A stretch of DNA of 64,000 bases from positions 35,881,691 to 35,945,690 of the forward strand of contig NC_135357.1 in assembly GCF_051622035.1 (NCBI RefSeq), given 5' to 3'. Below, in pieces: positions 1-10,679 of this stretch; the first letter of the stretch is position 1; each line of letters starts with the position of its first letter. The translations under genes were made by a program, and so were the position numbers. The notes under the pieces are model-generated. The model saw only the letters and a program-made list of their open reading frames with translations. It had not been told where the DNA came from and ran no database searches. This stretch comes from Arctopsyche grandis (lineage: Eukaryota; Arthropoda; Insecta; Trichoptera; Hydropsychidae).

Positions 1-1190
1 ATTCACACCACCCAAGATATAGACTCTGCTATTAACGTACTCACTGACGAAATACAGTCAGCCCTTGAAGCCAGCACCACCAGCACACCCCACTCTCCCC
101 TGCACCCGCAAGCTTTACCCCCCGACATTCGCGATCTTATTCGCCTTAAGAATAGAGCTAGGAAGGCATTCCAAAGGAACAAGGACCCAATCCTCAAACA
201 GCGAATGAACAGACTTCAACAAGACGTTAAAAACGCCTTGTGGCAACTACGAAACGACAACTGGGATACCAAACTCAGAGCGCTAGAAGACGGACATAAC
301 GGTTTCTGGAAACTGTCAAAAATCTTCAGAAGCAACGGCAATAGGATCGACAGGATCAAAGTTGGAGACAAGTTTGTCTACTCCACCGCCGATAAAGCGG
401 AAGCCCTAGCTGACAGTCTCCAGGACCAATTTTCTCTCTCAAACTCTAACCTGCAAAGCGACTTTTGCCAAATGGTTGAAAGCTCCGTCAATAGCTACCT
501 CGAAAACCCAGCCCCAGTACCCATTGTCGCCACCTCGCCGCTTGAAGTCCTAAACATCATCAAAACCATCGCTGCCAAAAAGGCCCCTGGCCCTGACGGA
601 ATTTCCAACAAAGCTCTAAAAGAACTCCCTCAAAAAGCCATCGCTGCACTCACAGCTATACTAAATGCCACCAACAGAATCTGCTACTTTCCGAGTCAAT
701 GGAAACTCGCCAATGTCATTCTCATCAGAAAACCCTACTCGAACCCCTCCCTCGCAACAAGCTACCGACCCATCAGCTTACTATCCTCACTGAGTAAGAT
801 CCTGGAACGGATCTTAATCTCAAATCTCAATAGCGAGATCACAAAAATTGACCTTCTTCCCAAAACACAATTTGGCTTTAGACCCCAACATTCTGCCGTT
901 CACCAGATTCACAGAGTCGTTGAAACCGTGATAGACGGCTTCGACCGCAACATGTCTACTGGAGCAATCTTCCTAGACATTTCCAAAGCCTTCGATAAAG
1001 TTTGGCACTCTGGCCTCCTTTACAAAATGATTGCTGCCAACATCACTCCCCACTCAATACGATCTATCGCATCCTTCCTAAGGGAAAGGAAATTTCAGGT
1101 CAAACTCAAGGACCACATATCAACCCAGCGAGGCATCTCCGCTGGGGTACCCCAAGGCTCCATCCTCGGCCCCACGCTATTCAACCTCAA
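1..1190 (+). mobile_element. Jockey-like LINE fragment, ORF2 middle part only
   Basis: Reading frame 1 is open from the window edge and encodes part of a non-LTR reverse transcriptase almost identical to the complete LINE at 38833-43026. It corresponds to about residues 254-649 of that element's 897-residue ORF2: the linker after the endonuclease and the first part of the reverse transcriptase, with the GPDGISNKAL and FLDISKAFDKVWH motifs. Similarity stops abruptly near 1190, about 18 residues before the YADD catalytic motif would appear, and histone promoter sequence follows at once. The missing part is the 3' end, the opposite of the usual 5' truncation of LINE copies. Its 5' part lies outside the window. 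It cannot be active as seen here. Confidence 0.9.
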
Positions 1191-1293
1191 CCTGAGCTTC
1201 AAACTGCAAAATTTTCGTTATCGTTACTTCGCCCCTCCGCGTCGACGGCAGATGTCTGTATTGCACAAACGCGTGTACGTTGCGGTCGTGTTG

Positions 1294-1780
<487 letters not shown>

Positions 1781-1813
1781 ACGATTAACAAGTCTGTTGT
1801 CTACATCAAAAAC

Positions 1814-1829
1814 GGCCCTTTTCAGGGCC
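1814..1829 (+). terminator. Histone mRNA 3' stem-loop (H2A, left copy)
   Basis: GGCCCTTTTCAGGGCC forms the 6-bp stem and 4-base TTTC loop bound by stem-loop binding protein, followed by ACCA as in the metazoan consensus. It lies 34 bases after the stop codon and marks a non-polyadenylated, replication-dependent histone mRNA. Confidence 0.96.
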
Positions 1830-1839
1830 ACCAATATTT

Positions 1840-2995
1840 TTAAACGTCTGTTCGGTCATGACAATATTTTCGTTACTGCAATTCAAAAATTGTCGTATTG
1901 AATTCGAAATGGATGCTGATAAAATAAAAATTTAAAATTAGTCAATCCAATCAAATGTATATCAATATACATATAATAAGATCACATATCCCTTTTACCC
2001 GTTCATTATGGAAATAATTTAGAAGAAATGGTGCTTGAACGAGTTACGTGATTCATTACAGGAACCATACGACTGGAATCATATTTTACTAAAATCCCAA
2101 TACATCGGATCTTGATCACAACCATTTTTTTGTAATTCATTAAAATAATTTAATGCATTTGTGGCCGGTTCAAAAATTGCATAAATGGTTATTATTTAAC
2201 ATCTTTTCAATAATCACAGACTCAACGCTTAGAGATATATGAATACCACTCTTCAAATAATTTAGAAAATATAAAAAGTAATTTAGAACCTTATGAATCA
2301 TAAGTTATGATATACTGGCAACTGTCATCGTAGTTTGTCTGTCTAAAGTGTTCAAGCATAGTGTTAATTTAAATTTCACGTTTTTCCGATTGTCTTTATT
2401 ATCTTAATTTTTACAAGGCTCGTTATTAGCTTTTAAATTATCATGATTTGTAATACTTTCATCTTCGAAATTATATAGAAATATGTTGTATTTAAAATAA
2501 AGAAAAAATAAACGCTAAAAAGCGAATATGAAGCTTGTAATAAAACTAAGAGCTATGGAATCGAAGTTGTAATAGTATATGCCAACTATTAGTCTCCAAT
2601 TTTGTTGAACTAAAATCCACTAATTGTATATTTAATCAAGATCACAAACTTTTCAATGATACGGACATATGAAAAGCACGTATTCGGATGCTATTGCGAA
2701 AAACGGACTAATTCCAACGGCGCCTACTGCATTCAATTGATTTGAACGTGAAATTCATACACACTATGAACGTACATACTTGCTGATTTATTTATTATTT
2801 CATACGTTGATGATCGATCCCTGCCCTGCTAAAAACATCATACGCATCATGTGATGAAGGTGCCGAGCCGTGACAAAGAATCTATTTTTTACTAGATACT
2901 GTAGATCATGAGATTTTGTATGGCCGTTCAGATTAGAAAATCGCGACTGAAAACTATATTCGTAAATCATGAGAAATAAATCCGAAATATATTTG
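1840..2995. other. AT-rich spacer between H2A and H3
   Basis: The first 120 bases or so match the sequence after the second H2A (to about 25360), showing that this is original array spacer. The rest is AT-rich with short open frames and no recognisable gene, RNA or element. Confidence 0.6.
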
Positions 2996-2999
2996 TTGT

Positions 3000-3015
3000 G
3001 GCCCTGAAAAGGGCC
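3000..3015 (-). terminator. Histone mRNA 3' stem-loop (H3)
   Basis: On the minus strand this reads GGCCCTTTTCAGGGCC followed by ACAA, about 30 bases after the H3 stop codon. It is the standard histone 3' processing hairpin. Confidence 0.96.
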
Positions 3016-3044
3016 GTTTTGATTAATAGTAGGTCAGTAGATAT

Positions 3045-3538
<494 letters not shown>

Positions 3539-3773
3539 GCATATGCGAGTGCTGTGATTGGTCAGTTTGGGCGGCAAACGCTACCACCTGGTGCGTTTTT
3601 ACAGTAGCTCTCAAACTGAGAAGATACATGATGCAGAATTTATTTTGCATTCAATAATAAAATATATTTATATTTTAACATATGAACTTAATATAGTACC
3701 TGCTTAGATATTAAATATAAACATTTTATATCCTAGATGTTACAATTAAACTTTTTTTTTCGATTCGAATTAA

Positions 3774-4622
3774 CCCTTTGAATGTTGAGCAACGCCGATT
3801 GGCGTTTTTCCAACAAGTCCATAAGCTTGAAATATACGCCGATAGGCTGTTTTTTGAGTATATAAAAAATAAATAAGAATACTTACCGCTAAAAGCCTTT
3901 CCAGGTAGTATTGAACATGGGTCGTGTAATCCGTGTCAATGTTTATAAAGACTGGTTTAGACCGGAATTTCTGCATTTATAACTATATCAGAATTTCTCG
4001 ATGGAAATCCCTAACTGCTGAGTATTTTAGATTGTGCCTTGGCACATATGTGGATTGTGAGCATTAGATTTTAACAACAATTAAGAAGATGCAACTAGTT
4101 TTGGAACAACACATTCATCAATAGACTTATTTTGTTTATTTTATATTGTTGCAAGATATATTAGAGAGTCTAAACACACCTTTACAAATCTCGAAATCAT
4201 CGGCGATAGTTATTTTGAGTGGTGATTTTGGGTTTTTATACCTGCTTTCAGTGGTGTCACCTTAATGGTTTCCTGAAACCCGTTGTTAGAAATGAAATGA
4301 TTCCGGAAACCCGTTAGAAATTTAAAATTTCATATAATTTTTTCAAAAATTATACAAATCTTGAAAATTGTTTTGAACAGTTACAACTTCGAAAAGGTCA
4401 CAGTCGATTACATACAGGTAAAGAGAAAAGACCTTTTTTGAAATATATATACATATATATATATATATAAATTTGTATAAAAAAATTTGGAAACTCGTAC
4501 CAAAATTGGGGTGACACCACTGCCTGCTTTCTATTGGATTTCTAAATAATTTTAGATGCAAATGTTGGCGAAATTTTCAGCATGGCGGGCTTTCAACAGA
4601 AAAGAAGTCAGCACCCAAAGGG
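3774..4622. mobile_element. piggyBac-like MITE, copy 1 (849 bp)
   Basis: The element is bounded by TTAA at 3770-3773 and TTAA at 4623-4626. Its ends are inverted (CCCTTTGAATGTTGA on the left; the right end read inward is CCCTTTGGGTGCTGA). TTAA target duplication with CCC-starting ends is the hallmark of piggyBac elements. No transposase frame is present, so it is non-autonomous. A second copy in the opposite orientation starts at 9678. Confidence 0.85.
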
Positions 4623-4644
4623 TTAAGCGTCCCGATTCCAATTA

Positions 4645-5468
4645 CACTGAGCAACAAAAAATCACGTTTTTGAGTTACCAGAGCGGAGACTAGCCAATCT
4701 TTACTAAGTTTAACCCACTAAATTCGAATATGATATTGATTTTTGTTGGTGGGTGATTGTTTACGAGATATGAGCGTTTAAAAAGATCCGTGATTTTTAC
4801 AGTTTTTTGGTATTTGCGGTCTTTAACTCAAAATTTAGGATTGTAAGGCTCAAAGTGAGTATTGGAATAAATAGTGAGATAATTTTCCTATTTATTGTTA
4901 TATTTCATTGCTTTAAAATACGTTATCGTTTCATGCTTTCGTTGTGTATATGGTTGTAGCGCGTAATATTTGGGTGCAAGCGAGATGGCATGTAGTCCGA
5001 CCGCTGTACTCTGTAAGGTGGATTACAATTGCATTTAAATTGCAATTACCACTTGAGTTAGTACGTTTAGATAAAAAAAATATTGAGATAGAAAACCAAT
5101 CCTTATAAACGTGGTGAAATAAAAAATTTGCCAAATAAATGAAACGGAAAACGAAAAAAAATATATTTTTGACTTTTAAAATTCGCTAGACAAATTATTA
5201 GAAGTATTTTAAAGCAATGAAATATAACAATAAATAGGAAAAATATCTGACTATTGATTCCAATACTCACTTTGAGCGTTACAATCCTAAATTTTGAGTT
5301 AAAGACCGCAAAAGCCAAAAACTGTAAAAATCGCGGATTTTTTTAAACAATCATATCTCGTAAACGATCACCCACCAACAAAAATCAATATCATATTCGA
5401 ATTCAGTGGGTCAAAATTAGTAAAGATTGGCTAGTCTCTGCTCTAGTATTTTTTTTTGTTGCTCAGTG
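4645..5468. mobile_element. Long-inverted-repeat MITE flanked by TTA, copy 1 (824 bp)
   Basis: It starts CACTGAGCAACAAAAAA and ends with the reverse complement (TTGTTGCTCAGTG), flanked by TTA at 4642-4644 and 5469-5471. The two arms, roughly 275 bases each (about 4645-4920 and 5196-5468), are inverted copies of one another and could fold into a long hairpin. There is no coding capacity. The superfamily is uncertain: a TTA duplication fits PIF/Harbinger or CACTA-type elements. A shorter copy lies at 25814-26244. Confidence 0.85.
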
Positions 5469-5471
5469 TTA

Positions 5472-6036
5472 TTATTCACCATCGTATTGGCGGTATTGAT
5501 TTGAATACCTATTGTTGATAAAACCGCGAAAAAGGGCAATGTTTGAAATCTATCGGAATAATGTAAGATATAATTATCTATGTAAATAGCTAAAATTATA
5601 TAAATAAATAATACACATATCTTGTTCGACCATGAGCGAAATGAAATATATAAGAGGTTTGTAAAAACAAAATCTACATTCAACATCACCGAGAGTCCGA
5701 TCCCATATAACACGTTAGATAGATAGGTCAAGGGAGTGTCACTACCCTAGAAAACTATCGATAAAACGTAGCCACAAAGAAGAAAATCTACATATGTTTC
5801 TAAATAATAAATTAATTAGTTGAAAATTTCGACCACGTTGAGAAGCACTGATTTTTTTGTCAAACACTGAACGTGTTTGAAAACTAGTGAAATCCCGATT
5901 GATTTTTTTATTTTATAATTTTAATTAATTCACATATAAAATGTAATAAATATTACTATTCCTCGTCGCAAGTTTCTGTTGGCATCGTATGCATTTATTG
6001 GGAAAATTGGTGATAATGAGTCACTGCCGCCGAAAG
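5472..6036. other. Spacer upstream of the H4 promoter
   Basis: Mostly AT-rich sequence with no recognisable gene or repeat. It probably contains upstream control sequence of H4, but no motif can be assigned with confidence. Confidence 0.4.
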
Positions 6037-6071
6037 TATAAATACGGGCGTTTTCTTGTCGAGACTCATTC
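6037..6071 (+). promoter_or_regulatory. H4 core promoter, separated from its gene by a hAT insertion
   Basis: TATAAATA at 6037-6044 is followed 29 bases later (start to start) by TCATTCGCTC at 6066-6075, the same arrangement as in both H2A promoters. The hAT element begins at 6076, and its target duplication ATTCGCTC overlaps the initiator. Joining the flanks without the transposon gives an initiator continuing as TCATTCGCTCGCC, exactly as in H2A. This is therefore the native H4 promoter, now about 2.8 kb from the H4 start codon. Confidence 0.75.
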
Positions 6072-6487
6072 GCTCTAGGCTTGGGCATAGTAGTTCGCAA
6101 CTGAGATCGCTCAGTTTAGTTCGCCGCTCCTAAACGAACTAGTTCGCTCTTCTAGTTCGCCAGCTCCCAGCTCGAATCAGTGAAAGGCAGATCGTTCGCT
6201 CGTTCGTTCGTTCGTTCGCGTGATCGTTCGCTCGTTCGTTCGCTCGCAGATCGTTCGCTCGTTTTGGCTCGATGAAAGAATAACACATGACGCAAAAAAG
6301 AAAACAAAAATAATCAAATTTTTTATATTTTTTTAGAAATAATCAACAATTATATAACTATTAGGTACTGGTTAGTTCTTATAAAAAATATCACTTACAC
6401 TTATAAAGTTGTTACCTAACAATTAAACATAATGACTTGTTTGAGTGAGATCGTATGTATAAAAAAAAATAAAATGGAAAAAAAATA

Positions 6488-8356
6488 TTACATATTACTG
6501 TGTAAAAATATCAATTTGGACACTTTATTCGATGACAGTAGTGTTCTACGTTCATTAAGGACTTGACCCGTCGCTGAAAAAACGCGTTCGCAGGGCACAG
6601 ATGTTGCTACGACACAAAATCTTTTCAAAACATACGCGTAAACGTGAGGGTATATCAAACGACGTTCATGCCACCATTGAAGCGGATCTTCTTTACGATT
6701 TAGATACTCTTCATTTAGGTATTTATCTAATTCGCGAATGCCAGCAGCAAGCTGGTTATCTGGCCTAGTAATTTTTTGTATCTCTTGGTCGTATTCATCC
6801 CATATGCAGCTATTTTTATTACTAGGTATAGATGTTGATGCGTCGCTGGAAGTAGGAACAGCCTCTGGAGTATCCCCTTGAACTAATTGTACTTGGCCGA
6901 TTTTATTTCTAAGGGCTTGTACTACCATTTCACAGGCTCTTTGATTTTTGAATCCCCTCGTCTTAAATCGAGGATCCAAAATCGTACACTCTGCGTATAA
7001 CATATTCTTCTCTATATCTTTGAAACGATCTTCCATGCCTTTCTTTAGCAGAGACTGCACATCAACTATTTTTGTATTGTAAGAAACATGTCTTTGTAAA
7101 AAATTTTTTAGTAAATTACATAAAATTATTATTTTAGATAAAGTGACGTTTTTCTCGGCACTTATTTCTACGGTAATCTCGTAGAATGGACTGAGTAACG
7201 GTAAAACTTCCTCTATTACTTCCCAGTCCCCTTCATTTAAAGTTAAATCAGGGCGTAGAAGTGCAACGGTGGCAATCACTGCATCCTTTACCTGTACTAT
7301 TCGCTTGAGCATGTCAAAAGTGGAATTCCAGCGGGTTTGTACATCCTGCTTGAGCTTAAGAACAGGCAAATTCATTTGCTGCTGCGTAGCAGCCAATTTA
7401 TGTTTTCCTTGTGTGCTACGATTAAAAAACTCGACAATATTTTTAACTCTTCCCAAAACGTCACATATCTTTTTCGTAGCTTCTTGTACAACAAGATTTA
7501 GAGAGTGAGCGAAACATGAGATGGACCGCCAATCACCAAGTCTAACAGCAGATAAGATATTTGCTGCATTATCGCTAACAATGGCGGCAACTTTGTGTGA
7601 AATGTTCCACTCTGCCATAACAACTTTCATAAAGTCGCACAAGTTTTGACTAGTATGTCGCTCTTTATAATTGATACAACCAAGTAATACTGAGTGAAGT
7701 TTAGTCTCTTCATTTATAAAATGAGCTACAATAGCTATATAGCTGTCGTTATTTCTAGACGTCCAACCATCAGTACTAAGAGACAACGCTGGTGCTGCTT
7801 GTACCTTTATTTTTGCTTCAGCCATGACGTCATTGTGAATTCTTGACATTAAATTTTCCGATAACGTTTTTCTTGATGGTAGTTTATAGCCTGGGCATTG
7901 AGAAACTAATTCAATAAGTTTACGAAATTCTGTTTCTTCTACGATTCTTAAGGCGTGATGCCCTTTAGCTACCATCTTGACAAGTTGTTTATCAATTTGC
8001 TCAATCTTTCGAACTGGCGGTGGTCTACGAATGTATTGGGTCATCGATTGTTGGGAGTCTACTATATTTGATGATGCTGAAATTATATTCTCTGATTCAC
8101 ATGTGCTTTGACTTGATTGAAGTGAGTTTAAACTAGGTAATATCGGTGTTTGTCTTTCAGCAGTTAATGGGATCAAAAGGTGTTTTGTTTTCATATGTCG
8201 GGTTAAATTACCATTAGATCCACCCGCAATACTTATTATTGTTGAACAATGGTTACATTTCGCTTTTTTATTATCAATGTCTTCTGTAAAATGAGTCCAC
8301 AAGGGGCTATGTTTTCTTTTTGATGACATCGTAACAAATAGCCTATAACAAAACAC
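6488..8356 (-). CDS. hAT transposase with BED-type zinc finger
   Basis: Encodes a 622-residue transposase that would cut and reinsert the surrounding element. The N-terminal BED zinc finger has ligands C34, C37, H54 and H59 (sequence around KCNHC and RHMKTKH). The middle carries the hAT catalytic region, including LSLSTDGWTSRNNDSYIAI and SCFAHSLNLVV. The C-terminal dimerisation domain ends with YPHVYAYVLKRFCVVATSVP, then CERVFSATG. The first ATG gives 622 residues; ATG codon 10 (MSSKRKHSPLW) is an equally good start. No stop or frameshift is seen, so it is possibly functional. Relatives are the ZBED-type hAT transposases of animals. Confidence 0.93.
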   Translation of the reverse strand: MFCYRLFVTMSSKRKHSPLWTHFTEDIDNKKAKCNHCSTIISIAGGSNGNLTRHMKTKHLLIPLTAERQTPILPSLNSLQSSQSTCESENIISASSNIVDSQQSMTQYIRRPPPVRKIEQIDKQLVKMVAKGHHALRIVEETEFRKLIELVSQCPGYKLPSRKTLSENLMSRIHNDVMAEAKIKVQAAPALSLSTDGWTSRNNDSYIAIVAHFINEETKLHSVLLGCINYKERHTSQNLCDFMKVVMAEWNISHKVAAIVSDNAANILSAVRLGDWRSISCFAHSLNLVVQEATKKICDVLGRVKNIVEFFNRSTQGKHKLAATQQQMNLPVLKLKQDVQTRWNSTFDMLKRIVQVKDAVIATVALLRPDLTLNEGDWEVIEEVLPLLSPFYEITVEISAEKNVTLSKIIILCNLLKNFLQRHVSYNTKIVDVQSLLKKGMEDRFKDIEKNMLYAECTILDPRFKTRGFKNQRACEMVVQALRNKIGQVQLVQGDTPEAVPTSSDASTSIPSNKNSCIWDEYDQEIQKITRPDNQLAAGIRELDKYLNEEYLNRKEDPLQWWHERRLIYPHVYAYVLKRFCVVATSVPCERVFSATGQVLNERRTLLSSNKVSKLIFLHSNM

Positions 8357-8527
8357 ATTAACCCTATACGTAAACTATTTTTAAAGTATATTAAAGAAAT
8401 GAATAAATTGTTATTATACATTAGAAGCATAAGCTACCTGATAACGACAGAGTCTTATTATTTTAAAATTTGTTTAACGTTCGGTTAACGTCACTCTCGT
8501 TCATTCGGTCACAAACTAATGAAATTC

Positions 8528-8759
8528 TTGTGTAGTTCGCGAACGAACTGTCTTGTGTAGTTCGCGAACGAACTAGATCGTAAGAGTGAACGAGCGCATG
8601 TGCAGTGAGCGAGCGGCAGTAAGTGTTGTGCCGTCCCACTCTCGCTCATTCGGTCACGAACTAGTGAACTAAGGAACGAGGAGTGAGGGAACTAGTTCGA
8701 CTAGTTCACCTGTGGGAGCGCTCTTACGACCTAGTTCGTTCGCGAACTACACAAGCCTA
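8528..8759. repeat. Subterminal motif copies in the right end of the hAT
   Basis: CTTGTGTAGTTCGCGAACGA occurs twice in tandem at about 8528-8547 and 8552-8571. The same sequence in inverted orientation forms the right terminus (8734-8759). TTCGCGAA is itself a palindrome. This layout fits clustered transposase binding sites and could form hairpins. Confidence 0.7.
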
Positions 8760-8832
8760 ATTCGCTCGCCAGAGTTCGTCCTGTTCGGACGTCTGTCTAG
8801 CTCTCGCTCTCGTTCGACCGACACTTCACTGA

Positions 8833-9150
<318 letters not shown>

Positions 9151-9185
9151 ACAAATAAATGAATTGACATCGTAAACAAATAAAA

Positions 9186-9201
9186 GGCCCTTTTCAGGGC
9201 C
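9186..9201 (+). terminator. Histone mRNA 3' stem-loop (H4)
   Basis: GGCCCTTTTCAGGGCC followed by ACCA, 36 bases after the H4 stop codon. It matches the consensus perfectly. Confidence 0.96.
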
Positions 9202-9673
9202 ACCAAACCATTTACAAAGTTTTCGGTTCTAGACTTTCATCTGAGCTTCATATTTGATATTTACATTACAGATTGCGCTTAATAAAATTTATCAAGCTAC
9301 TACCTTGCGTACATTTACGCTGTAAGCGATATATCGGTAAATAAATTTATTTCATTAGGATTATGATGACCTTGTCTTAACTTATTGGTGAACGAACATC
9401 TCAATTTCATTTTAGCATATTCTTTCGTTTATGCGTCCTTCGCATCTATTTCTTTTCCTGATCCTTGGCGAATTTTCGTGTATTTAAAGTTGTGTCACAT
9501 AAAAAGATCGAAGAATGTCGACAAACCCTGCATCATACATATATATGTATGTAGGTGGGTTAAAAAAGAACACAATAAAAACGTTGAATTTTCTTTATCT
9601 TCGTGGATTTAATTCCCCCATTGACCGACTATTTACATAAATAAATAGCATGTTGGCCATTTAAGATCATTTA
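9202..9673. other. Spacer after H4
   Basis: AT-rich sequence with no recognisable gene or repeat; ordinary array spacer. Confidence 0.4.
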
Positions 9674-9677
9674 TTAA

Positions 9678-10258
9678 CCCTTAAAGTGCTGACGTCTTTT
9701 CTGTTGAAAGCCCGCCACGCTAAAAATTTCGCCAACATTTCCAAGTAAAATTATTTAGAAATCCAATAAAAAGCAGGTATAAATATTGTAGCTAATCCAC
9801 AAACAAACCCTAGATCTTTACCCTAGATAATTATCGTTGAAGATTTCGAGTTTTTTAAAGATGTGTTTTGACTCTAATATATCAACAATATAAAATAAAC
9901 AAAAAAAGTCTATTAATGAATGTATTTTTCCAAAACTAGTTCCATCTTCATTGTTTTTAAAATGTAATGTTCACAATCTAAAATATGAATCGAATCCTAG
10001 ATAATTCTCTAGATCGATAGGCATGGATTGAACTCAGAGGAATTATCATTAAAAATATTAACCACAAGCACAATCTAAATACCAATCCACAATCTAAAAT
10101 ACTTAACAGGTAAGGATTTCCATCGGGAAATTCTGCTATGGTTATAAATTTAAAATTTCCGGTGTAAAACAGTATTTAAAAACATTGACATGGTTTACAC
10201 GACCCATGTTCAATGCATTTTTTTTCAATGCTACCTGGAAAGGTTTAGTGGATAGTAT
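9678..10258. mobile_element. piggyBac-like MITE, copy 2, truncated and interrupted
   Basis: Starts after TTAA (9674-9677) with CCCTTAAAGTGCTGAC and follows the inverted right part of copy 1 (GTTGAAAGCCCGCCA and onward). It is collinear with copy 1 in reverse orientation up to the gypsy insertion at 10259. The opposite terminus with its TTAA is not recognisable beyond the gypsy and SINE insertions, so this copy has lost one end. Confidence 0.75.
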
Positions 10259-10555
10259 TGAAGAGTATTCAAAGGTAAGTGGAGTCAGGTCGAGGTACAA
10301 GAAAACACGCAGGCAGGTTCCAGTTCTTTATTGCTGCTCGTCCGGTGGAGGTCAGGATCCGAATGCCACCGATCGAGAGCGTACCGTTCTTATATCATAG
10401 AGCGCTCAGCGCATACACGTTTATGACACGTCAACAAGTACAGTCATTGGTCAAGGAGTCGGGTGTAGCCATTGGCCACAACGCCCGACTCCACCATTGG
10501 TCGGCGTCATCATGACGTCACCGGTCCACGGGGCGTCTCCCTATGCAACGCTACA
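10259..10555 (-). repeat. 3' LTR of gypsy element 1
   Basis: A 297-bp repeat starting TGAAGAG and ending GCTACA on the plus strand. It is the 3' LTR because the element reads on the minus strand. It matches the 15172-15468 repeat; an older solo relative is split at 38719-43201. Confidence 0.93.
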
Positions 10556-10679
10556 CAACCCCCCTCTTAAGAGAGATCGTCCCGATCGACCCACCAATTT
10601 ACACCTTAATTTACACATTAATTTACACATTAATTTACACATTAATTTACAATTACAAAACAGCTACATACAATTACAG

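Larger units (their letters stand above)
6076..8759 (-). mobile_element. Full-length hAT DNA transposon (2684 bp)
   Basis: A perfect 8-bp target duplication, ATTCGCTC, flanks it (6068-6075 and 8760-8767). The terminal inverted repeats begin TAGGCTTG at both ends and continue with related TAGTTCGC sequence. It carries one long transposase frame on the minus strand. Subterminal regions are rich in GTTCG and AGTTCGCGAACGAACT motifs, as is usual for hAT transposase binding sites. Intact ends, intact frame and a perfect duplication suggest a young, possibly autonomous copy. It sits between the H4 promoter and the H4 coding sequence, with its transposase antisense to H4. Confidence 0.95.

Noticed and set aside
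6180-6260. TTCG-rich simple repeat as a possible satellite or centromere signal
   Set aside because: It lies inside the hAT element and is explained by its subterminal motifs.
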